Positions 16,994 through 25,045 of a stretch of DNA of 64,000 nucleotides are shown piece after piece; the first letter of the stretch is position 1, and the number at the start of each line of letters is the position of its first letter. The stretch covers positions 1 through 64,000 of IMG/VR virus record IMGVR_UViG_3300036668_000173; one strand, written 5' to 3'. The notes beneath the pieces are model-generated. The model was not told the DNA's origin, did no database searches, and saw only the letters and a list, made by a program, of their open reading frames with translations. The translations under genes were made by a program, and so were the position numbers. Source of the DNA: a virus.

Positions 16994-17262
16994 CAAGAAA
17001 ATATAGACCTATATCTCAAGAAGTACCATCGCCAACTACTTTGGCTAATGCTACTACCGTTTCGGATGCCAATGTTGTTCGTGTCATAAACACTGCCCCT
17101 ACTACTACATACCTAATGACCTTACTAGATGCGTCTAATTCGGTGGTTGGTACGATGACTTTGGGTGGTGGTGAAATCGCCTTGTTAGATAAGCCAAAAA
17201 CATATAAGGTGTTTTGCGCGAACGCCTCAGTAAAGTTAACCTCAGTGAGTTACCCAGCATGA
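16990..17262 (+). CDS. Small beta-rich protein between core gene and protease
   Basis: 90 residues, coupled to both neighbours by ATGA overlaps. Thr/Val/Ser-rich with alternating hydrophobic pattern (TTYLMTLLDASNSVVGTMTLGGGEIALL) and few charges, so probably an all-beta fold. It occurs in the head-gene cluster and may be a minor virion or decoration protein. No family recognised. Confidence 0.65.
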   Translation: MTRKYRPISQEVPSPTTLANATTVSDANVVRVINTAPTTTYLMTLLDASNSVVGTMTLGGGEIALLDKPKTYKVFCANASVKLTSVSYPA

Positions 17263-17912
17263 AATTAATCACAGAAAACATCGAAGAAGTAAGGTATGTC
17301 ATTCAAGAAGACAAGGCTACTGGAAAAAAGAAAAGCATAATCGAAGGCGTGTTTATGCAAGCCGAACAGAAAAACCGTAATAATAGGATCTACTCTAAGC
17401 CTATTCTAGAAAACGCAGTTAAACGATACAGTACCGAACAGGTTGCCAAGAATCGCGCGGTAGGCGAACTCAATCACCCAGACACCCCAACAATCAACCT
17501 TGATAAAGTCTCTCACCGAATCACAGAATTGAGATGGGAAGGAAACGATGTAATGGGTAAGGCAATCATCCTCGATACTCCTATGGGAAGAATCGCCAGA
17601 GGACTCATGGAAGGCGGAGTTCAATTAGGTGTTTCTAGTAGAGGCATGGGCTCTATCGAGCAACGTGGTGGAATCTCTTATGTTAAGCCTGATTTTATGT
17701 TGGCAACAGTTGACATTGTTCAAGATCCGTCTTGTGTCGATGCAATGGTTGACGGAATATTAGAAGGCGTTGAATGGGGTCGTGATGAAAGTGGAAACTA
17801 CTATCGCATTCAAGAATATAAAGAGACCGTAAAAAAATCTTATCGTAATAGTATATCAGAAGAAGAAAGAACCAATATCCAGATTAAGGCATTTAAAAAA
17901 TTATTTAGTTAA
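17259..17912 (+). CDS. 21: Prohead protease Gp21
   Basis: 217 residues from the ATG at 17259, which overlaps the previous stop and gives the T4-like length (212). Serine protease of the herpesvirus-assemblin/U9 type: catalytic His in VGELNHPDTPTI (His73) and catalytic Ser in LGVSSRGMGS (Ser126/127). It cleaves scaffold, capsid and internal proteins after L/I-x-E during head maturation; many proteins in this window carry that motif. The longer frame from 17214 would only add translated overlap. Confidence 0.93.
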   Translation: MKLITENIEEVRYVIQEDKATGKKKSIIEGVFMQAEQKNRNNRIYSKPILENAVKRYSTEQVAKNRAVGELNHPDTPTINLDKVSHRITELRWEGNDVMGKAIILDTPMGRIARGLMEGGVQLGVSSRGMGSIEQRGGISYVKPDFMLATVDIVQDPSCVDAMVDGILEGVEWGRDESGNYYRIQEYKETVKKSYRNSISEEERTNIQIKAFKKLFS

Positions 17913-17924
17913 AAACTCGTTTTT

Positions 17925-17932
17925 TATAAATA
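17925..17932 (+). promoter_or_regulatory. Late promoter (TATAAATA) for genes 22-23
   Basis: Exact TATAAATA after TTTTT. Predicted start near 17938. The 137-base leader can form TGTGTA/TACACA (about 17950-17967) and contains a possible 28-codon leader frame (17982-18068). Confidence 0.8.
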
Positions 17933-17981
17933 ATAGGAATGCAAGAATTGTGTATTAATTTACACATCAATATTTTATGGG

Positions 17982-18068
17982 ATGCTTGATCTCAATGATC
18001 GAGTCTTTGATTTGTATGAGACAGAAATTTCATTTCCTCTCGAAACTTTAACACATAATAGGGAGTAG
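17982..18068 (+). CDS. Possible leader peptide ahead of gene 22
   Basis: ATG-initiated frame of 28 codons (begins MLDLNDRVFDLYETEI) whose stop codon lies in the GGGAG ribosome site of gene 22. The codons look ordinary, but the ribosome site for this frame is poor. It might couple translation to gene 22 or be chance. Confidence 0.2.
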   Translation: MLDLNDRVFDLYETEISFPLETLTHNRE

Positions 18069-18074
18069 TAATTC

Positions 18075-19049
18075 ATGGATCAAAAACATGAGGATCTCCA
18101 AGATGATCTCGAAGAGGAAATCTATGAGGATTCAACAGAAGAGTTAGATGAGGATAGCATGGAAGAGGGTCACGATCCTCAGAATGCACCACATCAATCA
18201 GTAAAATCAGTGGAAGCCGCAAGTGGTAAAACAAAGCGTCAACCACTTCGCAGAGGTGACAAACAAAATTCATATCCTATGCATAAAGTTGGAACCAAAG
18301 CAAAAGAAGCAATCATGGCTAAAGAAGGTATCGAAGGTGTGTTTGGTGAAGACCTTACAGCCCTAGTCGAATCTGAAGCAACATTGTCTGAAGGTTTTAA
18401 AGAGAAAGCCGAGATCATTTTCGAAGCCGCTCTTACCTCAAAGCTCAATGAACATGTCGAACGCTTAGAAGACCAATACCAAATGCAACTCGAAGAAGAA
18501 GTCGAGACATTTCAAGGACAATTAGTCGAAAAGGTTAATACCTATTTGGATTATGTTGTTGCTACATGGGCAGAAGAGAATAGGTTAGCAATTGAAAACG
18601 GTCTTCGTACCGAAATTGCCGAGTCGTTCATGAATTCACTCCATAGCGTTTTCACAGAGCACTACATTCAAGTACCCGAAGAGAAAGTTGACCTTGTTGA
18701 CGGTTTAGCCGACAAAGTCGAAGAACTCGAAGAAAGCTTGAATCGTGTGGTTCAACAAAACATTGAATTGACTGAGTCAGTTAAGGACTATGAGCGTAAT
18801 TTAGTTATCGCCGAAGCGACAAAAGATTTATCTGAGTCACAAGCCGAAAAATTAAAATCACTCTCAGAAGACGTAGCGTTTGAGACTTTAGAAAAATTCG
18901 AAGACAAAGTCAGTACTATCAAAGAATCTTACTTCAAAAAGAGTAAGGTTAGAGTACGTAGTGGTGAAGATCAACTCATTGATGAATCTGCCGATGTGGT
19001 GGAACTCAGTCCAATGATGGAACGTTACCTCAACGCACTTAAAAAATAA
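18075..19049 (+). CDS. 22: Prohead scaffolding core protein Gp22
   Basis: 324 residues, strongly helical and acidic (LEDQYQMQLEEEVETFQGQLVEKV, DGLADKVEELEESLNRVVQQ). Hallmarks shared with T4 gp22: a WAEENRLAIENGLRTEIAESFM stretch, VPEEKVD, and the ESTKDL-like ATKDLSESQAEKL. It forms the internal scaffold of the prohead and is destroyed by gp21. The N-terminal 70 residues are an additional acidic tail followed by RQPLRRGDKQN, a motif also seen in the internal protein at 54543. Confidence 0.92.
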   Translation: MDQKHEDLQDDLEEEIYEDSTEELDEDSMEEGHDPQNAPHQSVKSVEAASGKTKRQPLRRGDKQNSYPMHKVGTKAKEAIMAKEGIEGVFGEDLTALVESEATLSEGFKEKAEIIFEAALTSKLNEHVERLEDQYQMQLEEEVETFQGQLVEKVNTYLDYVVATWAEENRLAIENGLRTEIAESFMNSLHSVFTEHYIQVPEEKVDLVDGLADKVEELEESLNRVVQQNIELTESVKDYERNLVIAEATKDLSESQAEKLKSLSEDVAFETLEKFEDKVSTIKESYFKKSKVRVRSGEDQLIDESADVVELSPMMERYLNALKK

Positions 19050-19069
19050 TTCCTAGGAGAATAATAAAA

Positions 19070-20437
19070 ATGTTTAATGCAGAAAATTTAATCGAAAAAT
19101 GGTCGCCCGTTCTGAATGCAGAAGAAGCACCAGCAATCGGTAATAAGTACAAGAAGGCTGTTATTGCCAAGATTCTTGAGAACACAGAAGCCGCTCTTGC
19201 GGAAGAACGTGGTCAACAGATGTATTTGTCAGAAGCCGCTCCAACCAACTCAACTGGTGGCGCTATCAGTAATTGGGATCCAATCTTAATTTCTTTGGTT
19301 CGTCGTGCAATGCCTAACTTGATGGCATACGACGTTGCATCAGTTCAGCCTATGTCGGGCCCAACTGGTTTAATCTTTGCAATGAAGTCACGTTACAAAG
19401 ACAACGCCAACCGCTTAAACTCTACCGAAGCATTGTACGGTGAAGCTAAGACAGACTTTAGCTCAAGCTCATTCAACGGTACCTCACAGAACCGTAAAAG
19501 CGGTACTCATGGTGGTAACTCTTCGTCATTGCCAGGAACCGACGACGTTCCTTCAGGTGGTGATGATATTGATGACTTGTTTGGTTTTGGTGGTGGTATG
19601 TCAACCGCCGAATCAGAAGCCTTAGGCGACGCATCAAATAACGAGTTCGCTGAAATGTCATTCACGATCGAACGCGCAACTGTTACCGCTCGTTCACGTG
19701 CTTTGAAGTCAGAGTACACGATGGAAATGGCTCAAGACTTAAAGGCAGTTCATGGTCTCGAGGCAGAATCAGAGTTGGCTAACATCATGACAGCCGAACT
19801 CTTATTCGAAATCAACCGCGAATTGATCCGTACAATTAACTCACGAGCCAAACTTGGTTCACAACAAACTGATTTAGCTACCCCAGGCATTTTTGACTTA
19901 GACGTCGATGCCGATGGTCGTTGGTCAGGTGAGAAGTACAAAGGTCTCTTGGTTCAGTTGTCACGCGAAGCTAACGTAATTGCTCGTGAAACACGTCGTG
20001 GTAAGGGTAACTTCATTATCTGTTCTTCAGACGTTGCTACAGCACTTCAGGCAACTGGCTTGTTGGACTACGCTCCTGCATTAGCCGCTAACGCCAACTT
20101 GACTGTTGACGACACTGCAAACACCTTTGCTGGTGTATTACGTGGTGGTATGAAGGTTTATGTTGATCCATATGCAACTGTTAACTATGTTACTGTTGGT
20201 TACCGTGGTGCGACCGCCTATGATGCAGGTATGTTCTACTGCCCATACGTGCCTCTCACAATGGTTCGTGCAGTTGGTGAGAATACTTTCCAACCAAAAA
20301 TTGGTTTCAAAACTCGCTACGGCATGGTTGCGAACCCATTTGTTGGTGCTACTCCTGGTAACGATATTGGTGCAATTCGTGGCAACCAATACTACCGTAT
20401 TTTCAAAGTAGAAAACATCTTGGGCGAAGGCGTATAA
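19070..20437 (+). CDS. 23: Major capsid protein Gp23
   Basis: 455 residues, HK97-fold major capsid protein of the T4 type. The N-terminal propeptide (WSPVLNAEEAPAIGNKYKKAVIAKILEN) ends at a gp21 site, YLSE/AAPTN (after Glu55), as in T4 where cleavage follows Glu65. Then SNWDPILISLVRRAMPNLMAYDVASVQPMSGPTGLIFAM, the conserved core, with a Gly/Ser/Asp-rich insertion around 140-180. Ends with ENILGEGV. Ribosome site AGGAGAATA. Terminated by the strong hairpin at 20476. Confidence 0.97.
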   Translation: MFNAENLIEKWSPVLNAEEAPAIGNKYKKAVIAKILENTEAALAEERGQQMYLSEAAPTNSTGGAISNWDPILISLVRRAMPNLMAYDVASVQPMSGPTGLIFAMKSRYKDNANRLNSTEALYGEAKTDFSSSSFNGTSQNRKSGTHGGNSSSLPGTDDVPSGGDDIDDLFGFGGGMSTAESEALGDASNNEFAEMSFTIERATVTARSRALKSEYTMEMAQDLKAVHGLEAESELANIMTAELLFEINRELIRTINSRAKLGSQQTDLATPGIFDLDVDADGRWSGEKYKGLLVQLSREANVIARETRRGKGNFIICSSDVATALQATGLLDYAPALAANANLTVDDTANTFAGVLRGGMKVYVDPYATVNYVTVGYRGATAYDAGMFYCPYVPLTMVRAVGENTFQPKIGFKTRYGMVANPFVGATPGNDIGAIRGNQYYRIFKVENILGEGV

Positions 20438-20475
20438 GCCAACGTCACAGATATAATCTGTAACATGTACTAAAT

Positions 20476-20502
20476 AAAGGGAGACTTCGGTCTCCCTTTT
20501 TG
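20476..20502. terminator. Strong intrinsic terminator after the capsid gene
   Basis: AAAGGGAGAC - TTCG - GTCTCCCTTT, a ten-base-pair stem closed by the very stable TTCG tetraloop, followed by TTT. Because the opposite strand reads TTTATTTAG after the same stem, it can also end the convergent minus-strand genes. Confidence 0.95.
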
Positions 20503-20530
20503 TATAGGTGAAAATGGAATAATGAGAAAT

Positions 20531-20791
20531 TTAATAAATTGATCGACCTAATAACTTATTAATATTTAAACCATAGTCTTCGGCTCTAGAACCTGCCGCA
20601 CTTTCTGCTACGACTATTAAAATTTCCCAATAGGCTTCGTCGTACCGTGTTAATTTATACTCATCATGAACTGCTTGAGCATTTTCCAGATCAACACCCT
20701 CATCAGATAAATACATACTAGGACTAGTTGTTAGCTCAAGCGCTTCGAGCTCTTTCATAAAATTGTAGTATTTGACTTTATTTACCAACAT
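20531..20791 (-). CDS. Small acidic protein, minus-strand island
   Basis: 86 residues, ATG behind AAAGGAAAC. Acidic, predicted helical (FMKELEALELTTSPSMYLSDEGVDLENAQAVHDEYKLTRYDEAYWEIL), no recognised domain. It is the last gene of a four-gene minus-strand group and converges on the capsid gene terminator. A promoter-like element lies 30 bases upstream (20821-20837). Probably an early accessory gene. Confidence 0.65.
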   Translation of the reverse strand: MLVNKVKYYNFMKELEALELTTSPSMYLSDEGVDLENAQAVHDEYKLTRYDEAYWEILIVVAESAAGSRAEDYGLNINKLLGRSIY

Positions 20792-20820
20792 TTTGTTTCC
20801 TTTGGATTTTTTTTATTTAC

Positions 20821-20837
20821 TATACAGTGATTATACC
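20821..20837 (-). promoter_or_regulatory. Minus-strand promoter element (GGTATAATCACTGTATA)
   Basis: On the minus strand it reads GGTATAATCACTGTATA with TGG ahead of TATAAT (extended -10). Fifteen of 17 bases match the element at 21601-21617, and both lie about 30 bases from a start codon. No clear -35 box. Confidence 0.55.
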
Positions 20838-20855
20838 ACAAATCCCTAGGCTTTG

Positions 20856-21011
20856 TTATTTATATACTTCTTCTTCGTCTTCTGAAAAGTATTCGTATAA
20901 AGACTCTGTTGCCACATCAAGTAAATGCTTACGTAATTCGTCGACTTGAGCTTGAGTACAACCTGATCACTTAAACATCTCTAATTCCGAAAAGCTGAAT
21001 TTAATTTCCAT
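20856..21011 (-). pseudogene. 52-codon gene interrupted by an in-frame TGA
   Basis: Minus-strand ATG at 21011 behind AGGAGCAGGAA, then MEIKFSFSELEMFK, a TGA codon at codon 15, and an open continuation SGCTQAQVDELRKHLLDVATESLYEYFSEDEEEVYK to a TAA. Both sides look like real coding sequence and the ribosome site is strong. Other genes here use TGA as stop and TGG for Trp, so code reassignment is unlikely. A nonsense mutation (TGG to TGA), recoding, or a base-call error would each explain it. Confidence 0.6.
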
Positions 21012-21019
21012 TTCCTGCT

Positions 21020-21273
21020 CCTAGTGTGTTAGTGTTATTAAATTTGTGATAGTTGAATGTCAAAAGAGTGACGCTTCATTTTAATGTCATACAAATGAAC
21101 ACTGGTTACAATACCAACAGATTTTCCCATTTGATCCAAAGCAAAAAACAATGCTGTGTTTTGTAGCAAAGAATCACCACTGCATTGTTTTTTCAATGCG
21201 GCGCGAGTTGTATAAAAAGTAATTCCGTTTACAATGGCACGAATTTTCATTTTTTATCCTAGTATGTTAGTGT
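21020..21273 (-). repeat. Repeated intergenic motif with ribosome site (21020-21035 and 21258-21273)
   Basis: On the minus strand ACACTAACACACTAGG and ACACTAACATACTAGG, 15 of 16 bases identical. Each starts at the stop of one gene and ends in the ribosome site of the next, so the intergenic link was probably copied together with the genes. Confidence 0.6.
21038..21250 (-). CDS. Small protein of unknown function, minus-strand island
   Basis: 70 residues beginning MKIRAIVNGITFYTTRAALKKQCSGDSLLQNTALFFALDQMG, basic at the N-terminus and predicted alpha/beta. ACTAGGATAAAA supplies the ribosome site. No family recognised. It lies between the TGA-interrupted gene and the 101-residue gene, with short gaps carrying a repeated motif, suggesting one transcript from the promoter at 21601. 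Confidence 0.65.
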   Translation of the reverse strand: MKIRAIVNGITFYTTRAALKKQCSGDSLLQNTALFFALDQMGKSVGIVTSVHLYDIKMKRHSFDIQLSQI

Positions 21274-21572
21274 ACGTTTAATACGGTCTCATTTATTTTT
21301 CTTGCGTGATCTTCGAACTCTACTATTGCCAAAATAGCTCTATATACTTCTTTATCAGAAGCCTTGGATCCTAAATCAAAGACCTTAGCCATAATTGGAA
21401 CATCTAAGTTCACTTTTCTACCAACATCGGTATATCCATTAACAGTATCCGAAGCGTCGTACATAACGCTACATGCATCACGATAAAGAGGAAAGTGATT
21501 ATATTTTAATGCCCATGCCGCGAACACTGCTGAACCGTTATAAACAATTTTCCAATCATTCAATGTATTCAT
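21267..21572 (-). CDS. Small protein of unknown function, first gene of minus-strand island
   Basis: 101 residues (starts MNTLNDWKIVYNGSAVFAAWALKYNHFPLYRDACS), predicted helical, with a good ribosome site (GAAGGGAAATGAG). A promoter-like element lies 29 bases upstream. No recognisable domain. As the lead gene of an early-looking reverse-oriented group within a late head cluster, it may be a host-takeover or accessory factor. Confidence 0.65.
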   Translation of the reverse strand: MNTLNDWKIVYNGSAVFAAWALKYNHFPLYRDACSVMYDASDTVNGYTDVGRKVNLDVPIMAKVFDLGSKASDKEVYRAILAIVEFEDHARKINETVLNVH

Positions 21573-21600
21573 CTCATTTCCCTTCGTGCTTGTTGTTCGG

Positions 21601-21617
21601 TATACAGTAATTGTACC
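21601..21617 (-). promoter_or_regulatory. Minus-strand promoter element (GGTACAATTACTGTATA)
   Basis: Reads GGTACAATTACTGTATA on the minus strand; near copy of the element at 20821-20837 and at the same distance from its start codon. TACAAT would be the -10 box. Confidence 0.55.
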
Positions 21618-21660
21618 CTAGTTTTACAAAAAAGTGAAGGGGTTTGATGTTTATTTTTTG

Positions 21661-21668
21661 TATAAATA
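21661..21668 (+). promoter_or_regulatory. Late promoter (TATAAATA) for the tail-tube-like gene
   Basis: Exact TATAAATA after TTTTTTG, 30 bases ahead of the start codon at 21698. Diverges from the minus-strand promoter at 21601. Confidence 0.8.
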
Positions 21669-21697
21669 ACAAATAATACTTTCGACGGAATTCTGTA

Positions 21698-22207
21698 ATG
21701 ATATATAAAAATAGTGTGGACTTCAATAAACCCGACCCTCTAAAGCCGAACGCATCCTTTGCGCTCCCTGCTAACTTCAGACTGATCATAGATGGGCAGA
21801 AATACCAGAATGCCATGTTCTCGGTACAAAGGGTGGCTTTGCCCACTATCTCTGCCCAACCCGCCCCCAACAACCTACCTCAAAGGAACATTGGGTTTAC
21901 GCCAGATAAACTGACCTATGAGGATTTAGAGATATCATTTTTAATCGACGAAAATTTTACGAACTATCGAGAGATACACGATTGGATCTATGGACTTGTT
22001 AACGAAAACGACGAGCCAGCCATACCAAAATATAGGGACATAACTCTAGTAGGTCTGAGTTCACACAACAACCCAATCGTAGAATTTAAATTTGTCAATA
22101 CCTTTCCTATATCTTTGTCGTCACTTCAGTTCGACTCGACCTCCTCGGACGCTGAATACCTAATCGGTAATGTGACCTTTCACTACTCTTATTTCAGGAT
22201 AACATAA
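21698..22207 (+). CDS. Tail-tube-like protein (possible Gp3/tail terminator or tube initiator)
   Basis: 169 residues. Pattern of the gp19-like tube fold: PLKPNASFALPANFRLIIDG at the start, VQRVALPTISAQPAP, GFTPDKLTYEDLEISFLIDENFTNYREIHDWIYGL, and a final beta strand NVTFHYSYFRIT. In related marine T4-like phages a gene of this size sits between 23 and uvsY and is annotated as tail completion protein gp3, but homology to T4 gp3 cannot be shown from sequence alone. Late expression is supported by the promoter at 21661. Confidence 0.6.
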   Translation: MIYKNSVDFNKPDPLKPNASFALPANFRLIIDGQKYQNAMFSVQRVALPTISAQPAPNNLPQRNIGFTPDKLTYEDLEISFLIDENFTNYREIHDWIYGLVNENDEPAIPKYRDITLVGLSSHNNPIVEFKFVNTFPISLSSLQFDSTSSDAEYLIGNVTFHYSYFRIT

Positions 22208-22650
22208 TGGATCGCATGTTTTTAGTACAATCACTCAGTAGTATTTTAGCTACGACATACACCTTTCAACTAAAGGCACATAAGTATCATTGGAATGTCG
22301 AAGGATCTGATTTTCTGGTGTACCATAAATTTTTTGGCAAAATTTACACAGAGGCTCATGATGCAACGGATTTGATTGCCGAGAGTATACGAACGCTCGA
22401 TGCGTTGGCTCCAGGCTCCCTTGATGAGTTCAACACCCTATCGGCAATTAGTTGTGACACCGAACCAACCGTTTCTTCGAGTACAATGCTAAATAACCTT
22501 GAAGAAGACAATTTGACAATTATCGAATTGTTAAAGGTCGGTATCATGAAATCACAAGAATTACATTATGAAGATGTCGCAGATCTACTGATAACCCGAC
22601 TAGCCGTACACGAAAAACATAAGTGGATGTTTAGATCCATGAGAAGTTAA
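22207..22650 (+). CDS. dps: Dps/ferritin-like protein
   Basis: 147 residues with a four-helix Dps layout. The ferroxidase-type residues are mostly present: His28 and Trp29 in AHKYHWNVEG, His40, Asp55 and Glu59 in HDATDLIAESIRTL, corresponding to His51, His63, Asp78 and Glu82 of E. coli Dps. The residue matching Asp67 is Gly44. Known Dps proteins form dodecamers that oxidise iron with peroxide and protect DNA. Start codon overlaps the previous stop. In a phage it may protect genomes during infection or in virions; that is inference. Confidence 0.8.
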   Translation: MDRMFLVQSLSSILATTYTFQLKAHKYHWNVEGSDFLVYHKFFGKIYTEAHDATDLIAESIRTLDALAPGSLDEFNTLSAISCDTEPTVSSSTMLNNLEEDNLTIIELLKVGIMKSQELHYEDVADLLITRLAVHEKHKWMFRSMRS

Positions 22651-22672
22651 TTATTTGAGAAGGAATTAAATT

Positions 22673-23119
22673 ATGATAAAACTTGATGATGTGTTAGAGA
22701 TGTGGAAAAAGGACTCAGTGATTGACGATATAAACATAGACAAGTCTTCTATCGAGTCAGCCAAGCTTCACTCTAAGTACCTTGAAATTTTGACTATATA
22801 TAAGTTACATGTAAAGAAAAAGGAAATGGAGTTCAAGGTTCTCTTGAAAGATAAATGGCTTTGGTACAACAACAAAATGACCAAAGCCGAGATCGATGAA
22901 CGTGGTTGGGACTACGACCCTACATCAGGGTTGAAGTTATTGAAAGGAGACATGGAATATTTTTACAATTCTGATCCCCACATTCAACGCGCTCAATCTC
23001 ATATTGATTACTTAAAGACTACCGTAGACGCCGTTTCCGAAATTTTAGAAAACATAAAGTGGCGCCACCAAAATATTAAAAATATAATTTCGTGGAGACA
23101 GTTTACCTCTGGGATGTAG
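22673..23119 (+). CDS. uvsY: Recombination mediator UvsY
   Basis: 148 residues, close to T4 UvsY (137). Helical, basic, with a characteristic KLHSKYLEILTIYKLHVKKKEMEFKVL segment, WDYDPTSGLKLLKGDMEYFYNSDPHIQ and a C-terminal helix ending NIKNIISWRQF. UvsY loads UvsX on single-stranded DNA covered with Gp32. It is followed by uvsW as in related phages. Confidence 0.92.
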   Translation: MIKLDDVLEMWKKDSVIDDINIDKSSIESAKLHSKYLEILTIYKLHVKKKEMEFKVLLKDKWLWYNNKMTKAEIDERGWDYDPTSGLKLLKGDMEYFYNSDPHIQRAQSHIDYLKTTVDAVSEILENIKWRHQNIKNIISWRQFTSGM

Positions 23120-23125
23120 AGACTT

Positions 23126-24634
23126 GTGGACATTATAAAAGTACGTAAAAAGAATCATGCATATTTGCATGTAGAGTCGTCACCTTCGGTCATGAACGAG
23201 TTGACCGACTTTTTTACGTTCTATGTCCCGGGGTATAAATTCACACCCAACTATAAGAACAAAATCTGGGATGGAAAAATATATCTCTATAACTCTAGAA
23301 GTCGTGAACTTTACACTGGTCTTTTTAAGTACCTCGAAGAGTTTGCTTACGCCAAGGGTAGAGACTACAAAATAGAGCTTGAGCACGACTCATATTATGG
23401 TTACCCAAATTCTTGTGAAACCGAAATTGATATGGACTTTATTAATGGTCTTATCATTACATCAAACGGTGAAAAGATAGTTCCTAGAGACTATCAGTTA
23501 CAAGCCGTACAGCACGGTTTAATGAACCGCCAAGGGGTTCTTGTTTCACCTACAGGTTCGGGTAAGTCTCTCATCATTTACCTATTGATTCGTCATTACC
23601 TAAAGACTCACAATAAAAAGATTTTGATTGTCGTACCCTCTACCTCTTTGGTTCAACAGATGTATGGAGACTTTAAAGATTATTCATCATTGGATGAGTC
23701 TTTTGATGCCGACGAATCGTGTCACCTGATTTACGCTGGAAAAGAAAAACATAAAATAGATAAAAATATTGTCATCACTACATGGCAATCAATCTACCAG
23801 ATGCAACCAAAATGGTTTTTACAGTTTGGTGCAGTGTTTGGGGACGAGTGCCACCTTTTCAAAGCTAAGTCACTAATCACTATTTTGACTAATCTAAAAG
23901 ATGCCTCATATCGATTTGGTACTACGGGTACGCTTTCTGGGGCGCTCACACATCAATTGGTTCTTGAAGGAATCTTTGGCCCTGCTCACTATGTCACGAC
24001 AACAAAAAATTTGATGGATTCAGGAGATCTTGCAAGCCTAAAAATTAATATTTTGTTACTCAAGTATGAACCAAAACATTGCATAGATATGAAGAAGGCA
24101 AAATATCAATCAGAGATCAATTTCATCGTACAACACGAGCCCCGTAATAGGTTCATAACAAACCTTGCCCTAGACCTAGATGGGAATACATTAGTACTAT
24201 TTCAGTATGTCGAAAAACAGGGTAAGCCCTTGTTTAAACTTATATCGGAAAAGGCACATGAAAGAAGAAAAGTGTTTTATGTATCAGGCGAGACCCCTGT
24301 GGATGATAGAGAGGCGGTTAGGGGTATTGTTGAACAGGAGAAGAATTCTATTATCGTTGCATCATCGGGTGTGTTCTCGGCAGGTGTAAACATTAGGAAT
24401 GTACACAACATTATTTTTGCATCACCTTCAAAATCTCAAATCAAAGTTCTTCAATCTATTGGGCGTGGACTTCGAAAGTCAGACAACGGAAAAGAAACAG
24501 TACTATATGATATAGCCGACGACCTACACCACTTATCCTACAAGAACCACACACTGAAACACTCTGGAGAAAGAATCAAAATATACTCTCGAGAAAAGTT
24601 TATATATAAGATATATGAGATAGAACTTAAATAG
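23126..24634 (+). CDS. uvsW: RNA-DNA and DNA helicase UvsW
   Basis: 502 residues from a GTG start, the same length as T4 UvsW. SF2 helicase: N-terminal DNA-binding domain with YKFTPNYKNKIWDGKIYL, motif Q/I region RDYQLQAVQHGL, Walker A SPTGSGKS, motif II DECH, motif III TTGTLSG and motif VI QSIGRGLRK. It unwinds R-loops and branched DNA and drives the switch from origin- to recombination-dependent replication. The gap to uvsY is six bases. Confidence 0.95.
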   Translation: MDIIKVRKKNHAYLHVESSPSVMNELTDFFTFYVPGYKFTPNYKNKIWDGKIYLYNSRSRELYTGLFKYLEEFAYAKGRDYKIELEHDSYYGYPNSCETEIDMDFINGLIITSNGEKIVPRDYQLQAVQHGLMNRQGVLVSPTGSGKSLIIYLLIRHYLKTHNKKILIVVPSTSLVQQMYGDFKDYSSLDESFDADESCHLIYAGKEKHKIDKNIVITTWQSIYQMQPKWFLQFGAVFGDECHLFKAKSLITILTNLKDASYRFGTTGTLSGALTHQLVLEGIFGPAHYVTTTKNLMDSGDLASLKINILLLKYEPKHCIDMKKAKYQSEINFIVQHEPRNRFITNLALDLDGNTLVLFQYVEKQGKPLFKLISEKAHERRKVFYVSGETPVDDREAVRGIVEQEKNSIIVASSGVFSAGVNIRNVHNIIFASPSKSQIKVLQSIGRGLRKSDNGKETVLYDIADDLHHLSYKNHTLKHSGERIKIYSREKFIYKIYEIELK

Positions 24635-24643
24635 GATATAAAA

Positions 24644-25045
24644 ATGGATGAATTAGATGATGTAGACATTAGACAATTTAAATTGTCTTCTGGAGATGAA
24701 ATTGTTGGAATGGTAAAAGCAGATGACCCAACATCAGTTACGGTCATGCAACCCTTAAAGTTAAACTCTTCAAATGATGAAGATTTTACTTCGTATTCTT
24801 TTGTAGAATGGATACCCCTTAGCAAAGAACCTATCTGTGCTATTTCAAAGCTACACATCATAACTTTTGTAGAGTGCAACAACTTTATAAAAGAAAAGTA
24901 TGTACGTATGTTCACTGATGAAAATGGTCGCACTTCTGTAGAAGACTTTATTGATCTTGATGCTAAGTGCAGTGACTCTGACTTTGATGATGAATATGAC
25001 TTTGACTCTATCGAACCACCCACTAGCAAAGCTAAGTTACATTAA
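24644..25045 (+). CDS. Small Sm-like-type protein with acidic tail
   Basis: 133 residues. The first 90 residues have a small beta-barrel pattern beginning RQFKLSSGDEIVGMVKADDPTSVTVMQPLKL, much like the protein at 40663 (LLRLNSGEELIASI). Such IKL-SGEEI-A-I proteins in T4-like marine phages resemble LSm/Hfq-like folds, but this is a pattern impression. The C-terminal 35 residues are very acidic (CSDSDFDDEYDFDS). Cotranscribed with uvsW after a 9-base gap. Confidence 0.6.
   Translation: MDELDDVDIRQFKLSSGDEIVGMVKADDPTSVTVMQPLKLNSSNDEDFTSYSFVEWIPLSKEPICAISKLHIITFVECNNFIKEKYVRMFTDENGRTSVEDFIDLDAKCSDSDFDDEYDFDSIEPPTSKAKLH

Noticed and set aside
20856-21011. Alternative genetic code (TGA as Trp)
   Set aside because: TGA is used as a stop, often in ATGA overlaps, throughout the window, and Trp is encoded by TGG.
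22150-23300. Late-promoter-like TATAAATT at about 23234
   Set aside because: Inside the uvsW coding region, imperfect, and without a downstream start in suitable distance.
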